The position numbers were made by a program, and so were the translations under genes. From the NCBI GenBank assembly GCA_963736455.1, contig CAVTON010000001.1, positions 434,001 to 498,000 of the forward strand: a DNA stretch of 64,000 nt. Direction: 5' to 3'. How positions within the stretch are numbered: position 1 is the first letter of the stretch; every line of letters starts with the position of its first letter. The notes beneath the pieces are model-generated. The model saw only the letters and a list, made by a program, of their open reading frames with translations. It was not told the origin of the DNA and did not search any database. Shown piece after piece: positions 36,634 through 45,007 of this stretch. The DNA comes from DAHUXD01 sp963736455. Its GTDB lineage: Bacteria > Acidobacteriota > Thermoanaerobaculia > UBA5066 > Gp7-AA6.

Positions 36634-37226
36634 TTCTGTCCCATCCGCCGTTCCGTCCCTCCGGCGAGCCGCTTCAGGTTCTCGCGGTGCTTCAGGATGA
36701 CCAGGACCGCGGCGGCCGCCGCCGCGGCGACGACGGGCCCGCTCGAGTGAAACGCCGAGCCGGCGACCGGGGGAAGCGTCGCGACCGCGACGACGGAGCC
36801 GAGAGAGACGTATCGCGTCACGGCGACCGTGAGGACGAAGACCGCCGCCGCGACGAGCGTGGCGAGGGGCGTCAGCACCAGAAACGCCCCGACGGTCGTC
36901 GCGACCCCTTTTCCGCCGCGGAAGCCGTAGAAGATCGGAAAGACGTGGCCGAGGACCACCCCGACAGCGGCAGCCGCGGCATAGCGCGGATCGGCCGTCG
37001 CCCACCGGACGAGCAGCACCGCCGCCGCGCCCTTCGCGATGTCGAGGGCGGCGACGGCGAGCCCGAGCGCCTTCCCGTGCGTCCGCAGGACGTTGGTCGC
37101 TCCGGCATTCCCCGAGCCCTCGGTCCGAATGTCCTGCCCGGTCTGCCGGCGCACGAGCACCACGGCGAACGAAACCGACCCGAGCAGGTACGCCGCGCCG
37201 ACGAGAAGAGCCGCCAGCGCATTCAC
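36630..37226 (-). CDS. plsY: Glycerol-3-phosphate acyltransferase PlsY
   Basis: Moves an acyl group from acyl-phosphate to glycerol-3-phosphate, making lysophosphatidic acid at the inner membrane. The 198-residue protein has the three family motifs: GSVSFAVVLVRRQTGQDIRTEGSGNAGATNVLRT near the start (Ser/Arg loop and Gly-Asn-x-Gly-Ala-Thr-Asn), GHVFPIFYGFRGGKGVATTVG in the middle (catalytic His and Gly-Gly-Lys-Gly), and ILKHRENLKRLAGGTE at the end. Five helices fit. PlsX, which makes acyl-phosphate, is not in the window. GTG 37226 lies in GTGA with the thpR stop. Confidence 0.96.
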   Translation of the reverse strand: MNALAALLVGAAYLLGSVSFAVVLVRRQTGQDIRTEGSGNAGATNVLRTHGKALGLAVAALDIAKGAAAVLLVRWATADPRYAAAAAVGVVLGHVFPIFYGFRGGKGVATTVGAFLVLTPLATLVAAAVFVLTVAVTRYVSLGSVVAVATLPPVAGSAFHSSGPVVAAAAAAAVLVILKHRENLKRLAGGTERRMGQK

Positions 37227-37801
37227 GTCCGAACGACCTCGGCGGCGGTCCACTCTCTCATCGGCGTGTGCACGGCTCCGGCCGCATCGAGGCGGCTTCG
37301 GAAGAGAACGACCGACCGGACGCGCCAGGCCGGGAACCGCCACGCCCCGATCGTCCGCGAGAGCTCCTCGACCGCGGCGGCCGGCCAGGGATCGCGCAGC
37401 CGCGCCAGCGTCACGTGAGGCCGGTGAGGGCGCGTCTCCGGCTCGCACCCGATGGTTCGCGCCGCCGCCTCGGCCGCCCGGGCGATCTCGCCGAGCGCCT
37501 CGACGCCGGCCGCCGGATCGAACCCGACGGCCACCGTGCGCGGCCGACCTCGCGGCGGGAAGAGGACCGGTCCCTCGGCGGCGAGCTCCCTCGCGGCCAG
37601 CCGGGAAACGGCGGGCTCGATGCCCGCCGTGAAGCGCCCGGCCGCTTCCTCCGAGATCTCGCCGAGAAAGCGGATCGTCAGGTGCCAGCTCTCGGGCCGC
37701 GTCCACGAGGCGCGGGGAAACCGCGCGGGAAGATCGCGAAGGAGGACGCGGGCGCTCTCGATCCAGGCCGGGTCCCCGGGGACCGCCAGGAAGGCTCTCA
37801 C
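37223..37801 (-). CDS. thpR: RNA 2',3'-cyclic phosphodiesterase (2H family)
   Basis: A 192-residue two-histidine phosphoesterase (formerly 'LigT'), which opens 2',3'-cyclic phosphates at RNA ends. Both H-x-T motifs are present: His40-x-Thr42 in ESWHLTIRFLGE and His129-x-Thr131 in RPHVTLARLR. The RAFLAVPGD start and the F-x-P-R-G-R-P-R segment are usual in the family. It sits between cinA and plsY with 4-bp overlaps on both sides; a thpR-cinA pairing is common in bacteria. Confidence 0.93.
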   Translation of the reverse strand: MRAFLAVPGDPAWIESARVLLRDLPARFPRASWTRPESWHLTIRFLGEISEEAAGRFTAGIEPAVSRLAARELAAEGPVLFPPRGRPRTVAVGFDPAAGVEALGEIARAAEAAARTIGCEPETRPHRPHVTLARLRDPWPAAAVEELSRTIGAWRFPAWRVRSVVLFRSRLDAAGAVHTPMREWTAAEVVRT

Positions 37802-39063
37802 GACGGTTCTCCAGCCAGGTGTCTCCGGAGCATCTCGAGCGCCTGGATCGAGGCGGCCCTCCGGATGACGCCGCGATCGCCGCCGAAGAGCCGCTTCTTC
37901 GTCGACGCCGCCCCTTCCCGCGAAACGAGGCCGAAGTGCACCGTTCCCACGGGTTTCTCCTCCGAGCCGCCGGCGGGGCCCGCGATGCCCGTGACCGACA
38001 GCGCGACGTCCGAGTCGAAGCGCTCGCGGGCGCCGCGCGCCATCGCGGCCGCCGTCTCCGCCGAGACCGCGCCGAAGCGGCGCAGCGAGCCGGCGTCCAC
38101 GCCGAGAATGGTCTCCTTGGCGTCGTCGGCATAGGTCACGACCGATCCGAGGAAGTAGTCGCTCGACCCCGGGACGTCCGTCACGAGCGACGCGATCATT
38201 CCGCCCGTGCAGGACTCGGCGAGCGCGAGGGTGCGCCCGCGGCGCCTGAGCAGCTCCCCGACCACTCGCGCGAGGTCCTCGCCGTCGCCGCCGAAGATGC
38301 GGCTGCCGAGCACGGCGCGAAAGTCGGCCTCCATCGCCTGAAGACGCGCATCGGCGTCCGCCGGCTGCCCGCGGACGGCCAGGTGCAGCTGGACCTCGCC
38401 GGGTGAGGCGAGGATCGTCACGGGATCGTCCTTCCACTTCGCGTAGACCGGGGAGACCAGCTCTTCGACGGCCGACTCCCCCATCCCGGCGATCCGCAGG
38501 ACCCGGCGCCTCCCGACGACCCCGCCCGTGCGGGCCTTCAGCTCGGGCAGGACCGCCGATTGCATGATCTCGCGCATCTCCGACGGAACCCCGGGCAGGA
38601 TGATGACCTCCGCGTCGCCGTGCTCTGCCCAGAACCCGGGAGCCGTCCCTCCCGGATTCTCGAGCACCCTCGCGCCGGCGATGAAATCCGCCTGCTTGGC
38701 GTTGCACGCGGGCATCGCGATCCCGCGCCTCTCGAAGCGCCGGACCATCTTCTCGAGAAACGGAGCGTTGCGCTCGAGGGGCGCGCCGAGCCAGGACGCC
38801 ACAGCCGCCACGGTCACGTCGTCCGCGGTCGGGCCGAGGCCGCCCGTCGTGATCACGTATCGCGCCGCCTTCGCGGCAAACGCGAGCTCCGCGGCGATCC
38901 GGGCCGGGTCGTCGCCGACGATCGACTTGCGAACGATCGGGATGCCGAGCTCCTCGAGCCTCGCCGAAAGCCAGAGCGAGTTGGTGTCCTGCCGCAGGGG
39001 TCCCAGCATCTCGCTGCCGATCGCGACGATGGCGGCCGAGGGAGGACGAGACTCCGCGGTCAT
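37798..39063 (-). CDS. cinA: CinA family protein (NMN deamidase / ADP-ribose pyrophosphatase)
   Basis: A 421-residue protein with the two CinA domains. The N-terminal MoCF-like domain (AAIVAIGSEMLGPLRQDTNSLWL, then YVITTGGLGPTADDVTVAAVA, VIILPGVPSEMREIM) acts as an ADP-ribose pyrophosphatase in known members. The C-terminal domain (LALAESCTGGMIASLVTDVPGSS, then VALSVTGIAGPAGG) is the PncC nicotinamide mononucleotide deamidase that recycles NMN from DNA ligase. Key Ser/Cys of ESCTGG and the TGIAGPGG segment are in place. ATG 39063 overlaps the ABC-F stop. Confidence 0.95.
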   Translation of the reverse strand: MTAESRPPSAAIVAIGSEMLGPLRQDTNSLWLSARLEELGIPIVRKSIVGDDPARIAAELAFAAKAARYVITTGGLGPTADDVTVAAVASWLGAPLERNAPFLEKMVRRFERRGIAMPACNAKQADFIAGARVLENPGGTAPGFWAEHGDAEVIILPGVPSEMREIMQSAVLPELKARTGGVVGRRRVLRIAGMGESAVEELVSPVYAKWKDDPVTILASPGEVQLHLAVRGQPADADARLQAMEADFRAVLGSRIFGGDGEDLARVVGELLRRRGRTLALAESCTGGMIASLVTDVPGSSDYFLGSVVTYADDAKETILGVDAGSLRRFGAVSAETAAAMARGARERFDSDVALSVTGIAGPAGGSEEKPVGTVHFGLVSREGAASTKKRLFGGDRGVIRRAASIQALEMLRRHLAGEPS

Positions 39064-41039
39064 GGCCGGCGCGGAGCCGGGCTCTCCGCCTCCTCCGAGA
39101 GGCGAGCCCACTCCTCGACGAGCGCGTCGAGCTCCTCCCTGCGCGCCGATTTCTGCTTCGAAAGCTCGTGCGCGGCGACGGGCCCGAGGGTCAGGGCCTC
39201 GTCCCACAGGCGAGCCTCGATCGTCTCGATCTCCGCTTCGAGCGCCGCGATCTTTTCCTCGAGAGTCCTGATCCGCCGGCGCTTGCGGGCGGTTTCCTTT
39301 TCCTCCGAGGACTCGGGCTTGCGCGGGGGCCGCGGCGCCGGCGCCGGCGCGGCGGCAACCGGCCCGGGAGCGGGAGCGAGCGAATCGGCGGCCGGCGGCG
39401 CCGGAGCCCCCGCGGCCCCGGAGATCGGCTCGGGACGGCGGCGCCTCTCGGTCCGCGCGCCCGCGGTCTCGCTGTAGTTCCCGGGCATCAGGACCGGGCG
39501 CCCCTCTCGCAGGTCGATGACCCGGGTCGCCAGCCGGTCGATGAACGCGCGGTCGTGCGAGACGAAGACGATCGAGCCCGGAAAGCCCTCGAGCGATTCC
39601 TCGAGGGCCTCGCGCGAATCGAGATCGAGGTGGTTCGTCGGCTCATCGAGGAGGAGCAGGTTGTGCCGCTGTTTCATGACGACCGCGAGCGTCAGCCGGC
39701 CCTTCTCGCCGCCCGAGAGATCCGAGATCTGCGAGAAGACGTCATCGCCCCGGAAGGCGAACCGCGCCAGGTACGACCGCACCGACTCCTCGGTCTCGTT
39801 CGGGTGCTCGTCCCAGACTGCGTCGATCGCGCGCCGCTTCGGATCGAGGTCCCGGAGCTCCTGGTCGTAGTACCCGATCGACACGTCGTGACCCGTCGTG
39901 GCGCTTCCCGAAAGCGCCGCGAGGCGGCCGGCCAGGGTCTTCAGGAGGGTCGTCTTGCCCGTGCCGTTCTCGCCGAGGATCGCCAGGCGTTCGCCCCGAA
40001 GGAGCTCGAAGGAAACGCGCCGCACGATCGGCGCGCCGGCGGCGTACCCGGCGTCGAGGTCCTTCGCGCGGAGGAAGATGCGGCCGCCGATCCTCGCGGC
40101 GTCGAACTGGAAATCCACGCTCGTCGCGTCGCCGGCGGGCTTCTCGAGCCGCTCGACGCGGGCGAGCTTCGTCCTTCGCCCCTTGGCCTGCCGCGAGTTC
40201 ACTCCCGCGATGTTGCGGCGGATGTACTCCTTCTCCTTTTCGATGAACTCCTGCTGCTTCGCGAAGGCCCGCGTCGCGGTGAGCATCCGTTCCGCCTTCT
40301 GGCGCCGATACGCGGTATAGCCGCCGGAGTACGAGGTGAGCCGGCCGTTCTCGAGGTCCACGATCTCTTCCGCCACGCGGTCCAGAAACCGGCGGTCGTG
40401 CGTGACGACGAGATAGGCCCTCCGCGACTTCGCGAGGTACTCCTCCAGGAACTCGACCGCCTGAAAGTCGAGGTGATTGGTCGGCTCGTCGAGCAGCAGG
40501 ACGTCCGGCGAGGACAGGATCGCGCGGGCGAGCATGGCGCGGTTCTTCTGGCCGCCGGAGAGCTCCGCGAGCGGGCGGTCGAAGTCCGACCGGTCGAAGC
40601 CGAGGCCCGAGAGCGCCTTCTCGACCTCGGCGACCATGTCGTACCCGCCCTCGTTCTCGAAACGATGCGACAGCGCGTCGTACTTGTCGTGGACCGCCGG
40701 CGAGTCCTCGCCCTCCGCCATGCGATGCTCGAGACGGCGCAGCTCCGACTCGATCGCGTGCAGCGCCGCGAAGGCGCCCGCGGTGAAGTCGTGCAGCTTC
40801 TCGCCGAGGTCGGCCTCGAGCGCCTGGTCCACGGTCGCGATCCGCACGGCGTTGGCCTTGATGAACTCGCCGGCATCCGGTTCCTCGCGGCCGAGGGCGA
40901 TGCGCAGCAGCGTGGTCTTCCCCGCGCCGTTGCGCCCGATCAGTCCGACCTTCTGCCCCGGGTTGTGCTGCCAGGTCGCGTCGCGGAGGACCTCCTTGGG
41001 CCCGTAGCTCTTGCGGACGCGGTCGAAGCGGTACAGCAC
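39060..41039 (-). CDS. ABC-F family ATPase (Uup/YheS-like)
   Basis: A 659-residue soluble twin ABC protein without membrane domain; ABC-F proteins act on ribosomes as translation factors or antibiotic-protection proteins. Walker A sites are GRNGAGKTT at 35-43 and GENGTGKTT in the second half; signatures are LSGGQKNRAMLARAIL and LSGGEKGRLTLAVVM; Walker B sites read LLLDEPTNHLDF and LLLDEPTNHLDLD. Between them is the long charged linker (FAKQQEFIEKEKEYIRRNIAGVNSRQAKGRRTKL). A Pro/Ala-rich segment leads to a C-terminal coiled coil (RIRTLEEKIAALEAEIETIEARLW), as in Uup. TAGAAT ends 6 nt before GTG 41039 with no Shine-Dalgarno, so it probably heads the abcF-cinA-thpR-plsY-gpsA transcript. Confidence 0.95.
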   Translation of the reverse strand: MLYRFDRVRKSYGPKEVLRDATWQHNPGQKVGLIGRNGAGKTTLLRIALGREEPDAGEFIKANAVRIATVDQALEADLGEKLHDFTAGAFAALHAIESELRRLEHRMAEGEDSPAVHDKYDALSHRFENEGGYDMVAEVEKALSGLGFDRSDFDRPLAELSGGQKNRAMLARAILSSPDVLLLDEPTNHLDFQAVEFLEEYLAKSRRAYLVVTHDRRFLDRVAEEIVDLENGRLTSYSGGYTAYRRQKAERMLTATRAFAKQQEFIEKEKEYIRRNIAGVNSRQAKGRRTKLARVERLEKPAGDATSVDFQFDAARIGGRIFLRAKDLDAGYAAGAPIVRRVSFELLRGERLAILGENGTGKTTLLKTLAGRLAALSGSATTGHDVSIGYYDQELRDLDPKRRAIDAVWDEHPNETEESVRSYLARFAFRGDDVFSQISDLSGGEKGRLTLAVVMKQRHNLLLLDEPTNHLDLDSREALEESLEGFPGSIVFVSHDRAFIDRLATRVIDLREGRPVLMPGNYSETAGARTERRRRPEPISGAAGAPAPPAADSLAPAPGPVAAAPAPAPRPPRKPESSEEKETARKRRRIRTLEEKIAALEAEIETIEARLWDEALTLGPVAAHELSKQKSARREELDALVEEWARLSEEAESPAPRRP

Positions 41040-41045
41040 GGTGCG

Positions 41046-41051
41046 ATTCTA
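41046..41051 (-). promoter_or_regulatory. Putative -10 element of the ABC-F operon (leaderless layout)
   Basis: Minus-strand TAGAAT, then CGCACC, then the GTG start at 41039: 6 nt of spacing and no ribosome binding site. It lies in the 29-bp gap after the glycosyltransferase gene. Confidence 0.5.
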
Positions 41052-41068
41052 AAGCCGGGGCCTCGGGC

Positions 41069-42181
41069 TCAGAAGCGCGCGAGGGAGGCCGGAAACGTCC
41101 GGCCGCGCCACCGGAGCTCGCGGCGCAGGAATCGCCAGGAGAGGGATCGCACGGTGATCGCCCCCCACACCGCGGCCATGAACGGATGGGTGAACGACGG
41201 CCACACCGGATAGCCCAGGAAGAGGGCGATGGCCGATCGGCCGAGGATCGCCAGGCCGAGCGCCGCCGCGGCCCAGAGGGCGTCGCGGCCCGGGACCGCG
41301 GCCCCGAGCGCGCTCGCGGCGAGCACGACCGCCGGAAGCGACCAGGCGAGGAAGGAGAATGCCGTCGAGAGGGCGAGGAACGCTCCCGCCCATCCCTCGA
41401 ACACGTAGGCCATGTTCTTCGTGAACCCGTCGTAGATCTCCCGAAAGCCGCGGTACATGCGCAGGCGCACGTGGCCGTCGGCGCGCACCATCCGGCATCG
41501 ACCCCCGGCGCGGCGCACGCGGGTCGCCAGATGCAGGTCGTCGATGACGGACGCGCGCAGCGCCTCGTGGCCGCCGGCGGCTCGGTAGGCGGCCGTGCGA
41601 ACGACCATCCCGGCCCCGCCTCCCGCCGCGAACTTTCGCTGCCAGTCCGCATTGAGCAGGAACGCGGGCCCGAAGAAGTAGGACACCGGGAGGTACGCCA
41701 TCAGGACGTTCTCCCAGAATCCCTTCATCTCGAGTCGAGGAAACAGCGCCAGGAAGTCGAGCCCGCGGCTCTCCATCAGGGCCACGGCATCCGAGACGGC
41801 CGAGGGCTCGTAACGGACGTCCGCATCGGCGAGCAGAAGGATCTCGCCGCGAGCCCGCGAGGTCCCCTCGAAGAGGGCATGGGGCTTTCCGAGCCAGCCG
41901 GCGGGCGGCTCGACGCCGGTCACGGCGGAGAGACGGGGATTCTCCTTCGCGAGCCGTGCGAGGATCTCGGGGGTCCGGTCGCTCGAGCGGTCGTCCACGA
42001 CGATCACCTCGAGGTTCTCGTAGTCCTGCGCCAGGTGCGAACGAACGGCTTCCTCGATGCCCCGCTCCTCGTTGCGGGCGGGAACGACGGTCGAGACGAG
42101 GGGCCGCCTCGAGGCGGGCCGCACCGGGGCCGAGAGCCGCACCATCGTCGCGGCGTTGACGACGAAGAGGGCGAGGCACAC
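41069..42181 (-). CDS. Family 2 glycosyltransferase, membrane-bound
   Basis: A 370-residue inverting glycosyltransferase with an N-terminal helix, a cytosolic GT-A domain and three to four C-terminal helices. Motifs are VSTVVPARNEERGIEEAVRS, VIVVDDRSSDRTPEIL (nucleotide-binding Asp pair), EILLLADADVRYEPSAV (the DxD metal site), and SVIDDLHLATRVRRAG, with the catalytic-base acidic pair. The layout resembles hopene-associated and HpnB-like or CrtQ-like glycosyltransferases. GTG 42181 is the first canonical start, yet the hydrophobic helix seems to begin about 14 residues earlier, in sequence overlapping the stop of the preceding gene, where no ATG, GTG or TTG is available. Confidence 0.88.
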   Translation of the reverse strand: MCLALFVVNAATMVRLSAPVRPASRRPLVSTVVPARNEERGIEEAVRSHLAQDYENLEVIVVDDRSSDRTPEILARLAKENPRLSAVTGVEPPAGWLGKPHALFEGTSRARGEILLLADADVRYEPSAVSDAVALMESRGLDFLALFPRLEMKGFWENVLMAYLPVSYFFGPAFLLNADWQRKFAAGGGAGMVVRTAAYRAAGGHEALRASVIDDLHLATRVRRAGGRCRMVRADGHVRLRMYRGFREIYDGFTKNMAYVFEGWAGAFLALSTAFSFLAWSLPAVVLAASALGAAVPGRDALWAAAALGLAILGRSAIALFLGYPVWPSFTHPFMAAVWGAITVRSLSWRFLRRELRWRGRTFPASLARF

Positions 42182-42225
42182 GCCGGAGAGCGCGGCCGAG
42201 GCGATCAGGATGTCGTGCAGGAGGG

Positions 42226-42921
42226 CTACGACAGCGGGACCTTCTGCCGGGCGTCGGCGCGGTAGGGAGAGCTCGGATAGTCCGTGATCAGCCGCTGATA
42301 CGTGGCGCGGGCGTCCGCCGCGGCTCCGCTCTGCTCGTAGATGCCGGCGAGCGCGAAGAGGAGCGCGTCCTTCGGCGCCGCCGAAGTCGGCGATTCGATG
42401 GCCCGCTTGAGACGGTCGACGGCTTCGGTCGTCTTGCCCTGGGCGGCGAGCGCCTTGGCCGCGTCGATCTCGGCCGCCGCCGCGCTCTCGGAGCGCGACT
42501 GACGCGCGGCCTTCTCGAAGACGTCGACTTCCGTGCCCGGCTTGTCGGCGCCATCGGCGGCGAGGATGACCTGGGCCGCCCGGCCCGAGGGCGTCCAGGC
42601 GTGCGAGGCGGCCGACTGGAGAAGCTTGTCCGCCCGGGCGCGGCGCTCGGCCGCCGACACGAAGGTCTTCGCGGCGCCCGGCTGCTCCGAGGCGAGCGGC
42701 GTGTCCAGGACGGCGAGCGCCTCCGACAACTGCCGGCCGGCCGAACGCTCCACGAACGCGCGATAGACGAAGAACCCGCCGACGAGAGCCGCCATGACGG
42801 CCACGATCACACCGGCTTCCGTCACGCCCCTGCGGTGACCGGTCACGAAACCGACCGTCCGATTCATCGTCTCGGCGAGGTCGTTGCGCCTGAGGTCCTG
42901 GCGGCGAATCTTCTGGCTCAT
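42226..42921 (-). CDS. YfgM-like single-pass membrane protein with TPR-type repeats
   Basis: A 231-residue protein with a basic cytosolic start (MSQKIRRQDLRRNDLAETMNR), one transmembrane helix at about 38-54 (VIVAVMAALVGGFFVYRAF), and a soluble helical part with TPR-like units such as LLFALAGIYEQSGAAADARATYQRLITDYPSSPYRADAR. This is the layout of YfgM, a periplasmic chaperone partner of SecYEG in E. coli. Ala/Gln-rich linkers separate the repeats. A GGAG site and GATAAT upstream (42953-42948) give a normal promoter and leader. It precedes the glycosyltransferase gene by 44 bp. Confidence 0.85.
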   Translation of the reverse strand: MSQKIRRQDLRRNDLAETMNRTVGFVTGHRRGVTEAGVIVAVMAALVGGFFVYRAFVERSAGRQLSEALAVLDTPLASEQPGAAKTFVSAAERRARADKLLQSAASHAWTPSGRAAQVILAADGADKPGTEVDVFEKAARQSRSESAAAAEIDAAKALAAQGKTTEAVDRLKRAIESPTSAAPKDALLFALAGIYEQSGAAADARATYQRLITDYPSSPYRADARQKVPLS

Positions 42922-42992
42922 CGCGGTGAATTCTCCAAAAACGGCGCATTATCTCCGAGCGCGAGAGGCCCGTCAAACCGGACGCCCGGCGC

Positions 42993-42998
42993 TATACT
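42993..42998 (+). promoter_or_regulatory. Putative -10 element of nfuA (leaderless layout)
   Basis: TATACT followed by 6 nt and the TTG start at 43005. No Shine-Dalgarno sequence. It supports TTG 43005 as the real start. Confidence 0.5.
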
Positions 42999-43004
42999 GG
43001 TTTC

Positions 43005-43592
43005 TTGGACGAAATTCGGATCACGGGAGAGCCGAGCCAGTCGGGCGACCGCTGCGCCTTCGTGGTGGACCGCCCGCTTTATCCGGGCGAATCCGCGCAC
43101 TTCGCAGGCGCCGAAACCGCCGGGCCCTCCCCGTTTGCCGCCGAAGTACTCGCCCTGGCCGGCGTCGAATCCGTGCTGATCGCCGACAACACGGTGACGG
43201 TGACCGCCGCGCAGCCGGTCGACTGGCCCGCGCTCGGGATCGGGAACATCATCCGCAAGCACGTCCGCTCGGGCGTTCCGATCGTCGCGGACTCGTACCG
43301 CAGCGACCTGCCGTCGGAGGGCGACCTGAAGTGGGCGATTCGAGACCTGCTCGACCGCGAGATCAATCCGGCCGTCGCCCAGCACGGGGGCTACGTCGAG
43401 CTGATCGAGGTGCGGCGCAACAACGTGTACCTGCGCCTCGGCGGCGGCTGCCAGGGATGCGGCGCCGCCGACGTCACGCTCAAACAGGGAATCGAGAAGG
43501 CGATCCGGGACCTGGCGCCGCGGGTCGGCGAGATCCTCGATACCACCGACCACGCGGCCGGACGAAACCCCTACTACGCCCCGGCGAAGTAG
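43005..43592 (+). CDS. NfuA-type iron-sulfur cluster carrier
   Basis: A 195-residue protein with two parts. Residues 1-95 form an Nfu N-terminal domain (MDEIRITGEPSQSGDRCAF, PSPFAAEVLALAGVESVLI), and residues 105-190 form the NifU C-terminal domain with the cluster motif Cys149-Gln-Gly-Cys152 in GGGCQGCGAADVTLKQGIE. Such proteins hold a [4Fe-4S] cluster between two subunits and pass it to client enzymes such as aconitase and radical SAM proteins, both encoded in this window (AcnA, HemN). TTG start with a -10-like hexamer 6 nt upstream. Confidence 0.93.
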   Translation: MDEIRITGEPSQSGDRCAFVVDRPLYPGESAHFAGAETAGPSPFAAEVLALAGVESVLIADNTVTVTAAQPVDWPALGIGNIIRKHVRSGVPIVADSYRSDLPSEGDLKWAIRDLLDREINPAVAQHGGYVELIEVRRNNVYLRLGGGCQGCGAADVTLKQGIEKAIRDLAPRVGEILDTTDHAAGRNPYYAPAK

Positions 43593-43607
43593 GACGGCCG
43601 GCTCTTC

Positions 43608-44840
43608 TCAGGCGATTCGAAACTCGAGTCGCGCGTGCGCCTCGCGAAGGGCCGCCTCGGCGCGGGCCGGCGTCGGCGCCCGCGAGAACACGAAACCCAG
43701 ATAGCGGTCGCCCTCGGGAAGCGGCACGACGCGCTGCCCGGCGCGGATCGAGATGGTCACGTCCGTCACGCCGGGGATCGACCGCGCGGCCTCGATGCCG
43801 CGCACCTCTTCGAGAATCCCGCCCCGCGGTATCGGGATCATCAGGACGCCCGCCGCGGCGGCCTCGCGCTTCAGGGACATCGGATCGAGCCCGAGCGCGT
43901 GCATCAGGATCAGCTCCTCGAGGGATGCTCCCGTTCCGAAGCGAAGCGTCCGGGAGCAGAGGCCGCCGATCGATCGCGCGGCGATCTCCACGATCCAGAC
44001 TCCGTCCTCGTTGACCCGCAGCTCCGCGTGGATCGGCCCGTGGCTCAGTCCGAGAGCGCGCGCGCCGTCCGCGGCGACCTCGGCGCAGCGCCGCTCGAGA
44101 TCGTCCGGCAGGCGGGACGGCGTGACGTAGATCGTCTCTTCGAAGAACGGCCCGTCCAGAGGATCCGGCTTGTCGAACAGCGCCAGGACGCGCAGCCGGC
44201 CGTCGGTCAGGAGGCCCTCGAGCGCGACCTCCGCGCCCGGAACGAAGTCCTCGACGAGGATTTGCTTCGCCGCGACCCCGCCGCGCCGCGCGACCGAGGG
44301 CTCCGCGAGAATGCGCGCGATCCGGCCCCAGGCCTCGACGAATCCGGGCGCGCCGTCGGCTCGGATGACGCCGCGGCTCGCGGAGAGAAACGTCGGCTTC
44401 AGCACGCACGGATACGCGGCGGCGTCGGCCGCGACCCGGGGATCGTCATCGACGGCCCACACTCGAAATCGGGGCGACGGGACTCCGGCCGCCTCGAGGC
44501 GCCGGCGCATCGACGCCTTGTCGCCGGCGGCGGCGACCGCGTCCACGGAGTCATGCGGCAGGCCGAGGCGTCGGGCGATCGCGGCGGCCGCGATCGACGT
44601 CCGTTCGTCCACGCCCACGACCGCCGCCACGGGATGTCTCGCCGCGAATCGCGCGGCCCCCTCGGCGCTCGCGTCGAGATCGCCGAAGTCGAGGGTGAGC
44701 AGGCCGTCCGGCTGGAGGCGTTCCATCGTGCTCGGCTCCTCCGAGGCCACCGTGACCTCCACCCCGAGCCGCCGTGCCGCGGAGAGGAAGTCCGGAATTC
44801 GATAGCTCGTCGTCGGCAGGAGCAGCAGGATCCGCGTCAC
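43608..44840 (-). CDS. ATP-grasp ligase of unknown substrate
   Basis: A 410-residue ATP-grasp enzyme, which joins a carboxylate (as acyl-phosphate) to an amine or thiol. The N-terminal Rossmann-like part begins MTRILLLLPTTSYRIPDFL. The ATP-grasp domain has GDKASMRRRLEAAGVPSPRF, YPCVLKPTFLSASRGVIRA (ATP-binding Lys and glycine-rich loop), ILVEDFVPGAEVALEGLL and the metal site VWIVEIAARSIGGLCSR. The LKPTFLSASRGV and C-terminal domain pattern resemble the L-amino acid ligase/BacD and PurD-like carboxylate-amine ligases that make dipeptides. No partner gene identifies a substrate. GTG 44840 follows TAGCAT by 6 nt. Confidence 0.88.
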   Translation of the reverse strand: MTRILLLLPTTSYRIPDFLSAARRLGVEVTVASEEPSTMERLQPDGLLTLDFGDLDASAEGAARFAARHPVAAVVGVDERTSIAAAAIARRLGLPHDSVDAVAAAGDKASMRRRLEAAGVPSPRFRVWAVDDDPRVAADAAAYPCVLKPTFLSASRGVIRADGAPGFVEAWGRIARILAEPSVARRGGVAAKQILVEDFVPGAEVALEGLLTDGRLRVLALFDKPDPLDGPFFEETIYVTPSRLPDDLERRCAEVAADGARALGLSHGPIHAELRVNEDGVWIVEIAARSIGGLCSRTLRFGTGASLEELILMHALGLDPMSLKREAAAAGVLMIPIPRGGILEEVRGIEAARSIPGVTDVTISIRAGQRVVPLPEGDRYLGFVFSRAPTPARAEAALREAHARLEFRIA

Positions 44841-44881
44841 CGCGCGATGCTAACGCTCCATCCCGGCGGTACGATGGCGCC
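44841..44881. promoter_or_regulatory. Divergent leaderless promoter pair
   Basis: In this 41-bp gap the minus-strand hexamer TAGCAT (44852-44847) ends 6 nt before GTG 44840, and the plus-strand hexamer TACGAT (44870-44875) ends 6 nt before ATG 44882. Neither start has a Shine-Dalgarno sequence. Confidence 0.45.
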
Positions 44882-44998
44882 ATGAAGAAAGCACGCAAAC
44901 CTTCGCGGCCCGCCCCGCGAAAGCCCGCCAGGCGAAAGCCCGGCAAACGCAAGGGCTCGAGGCGCAAACCGATCATGCGCCACTCGCGGGAGGGCTAG
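44882..44998 (+). CDS. 38-residue Lys/Arg/Pro-rich mini-protein
   Basis: Starts MKKARKPSRPAPRKPARRK and ends MRHSREG; more than half of the residues are Lys or Arg, with regular Lys-Pro/Arg-Pro spacing and no acidic residue until the last few. It resembles a nucleic-acid-binding tail or a ribosome-associated mini-protein. Support comes from the -10-like TACGAT exactly 6 nt before the ATG, the same spacing as at better-supported genes. It ends 9 bp before the end of the convergent TPR gene. Because basic residues are also favoured by chance at high GC, confidence is moderate. Confidence 0.45.
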   Translation: MKKARKPSRPAPRKPARRKPGKRKGSRRKPIMRHSREG

Positions 44999-45007
44999 GA
45001 GCCGAAC

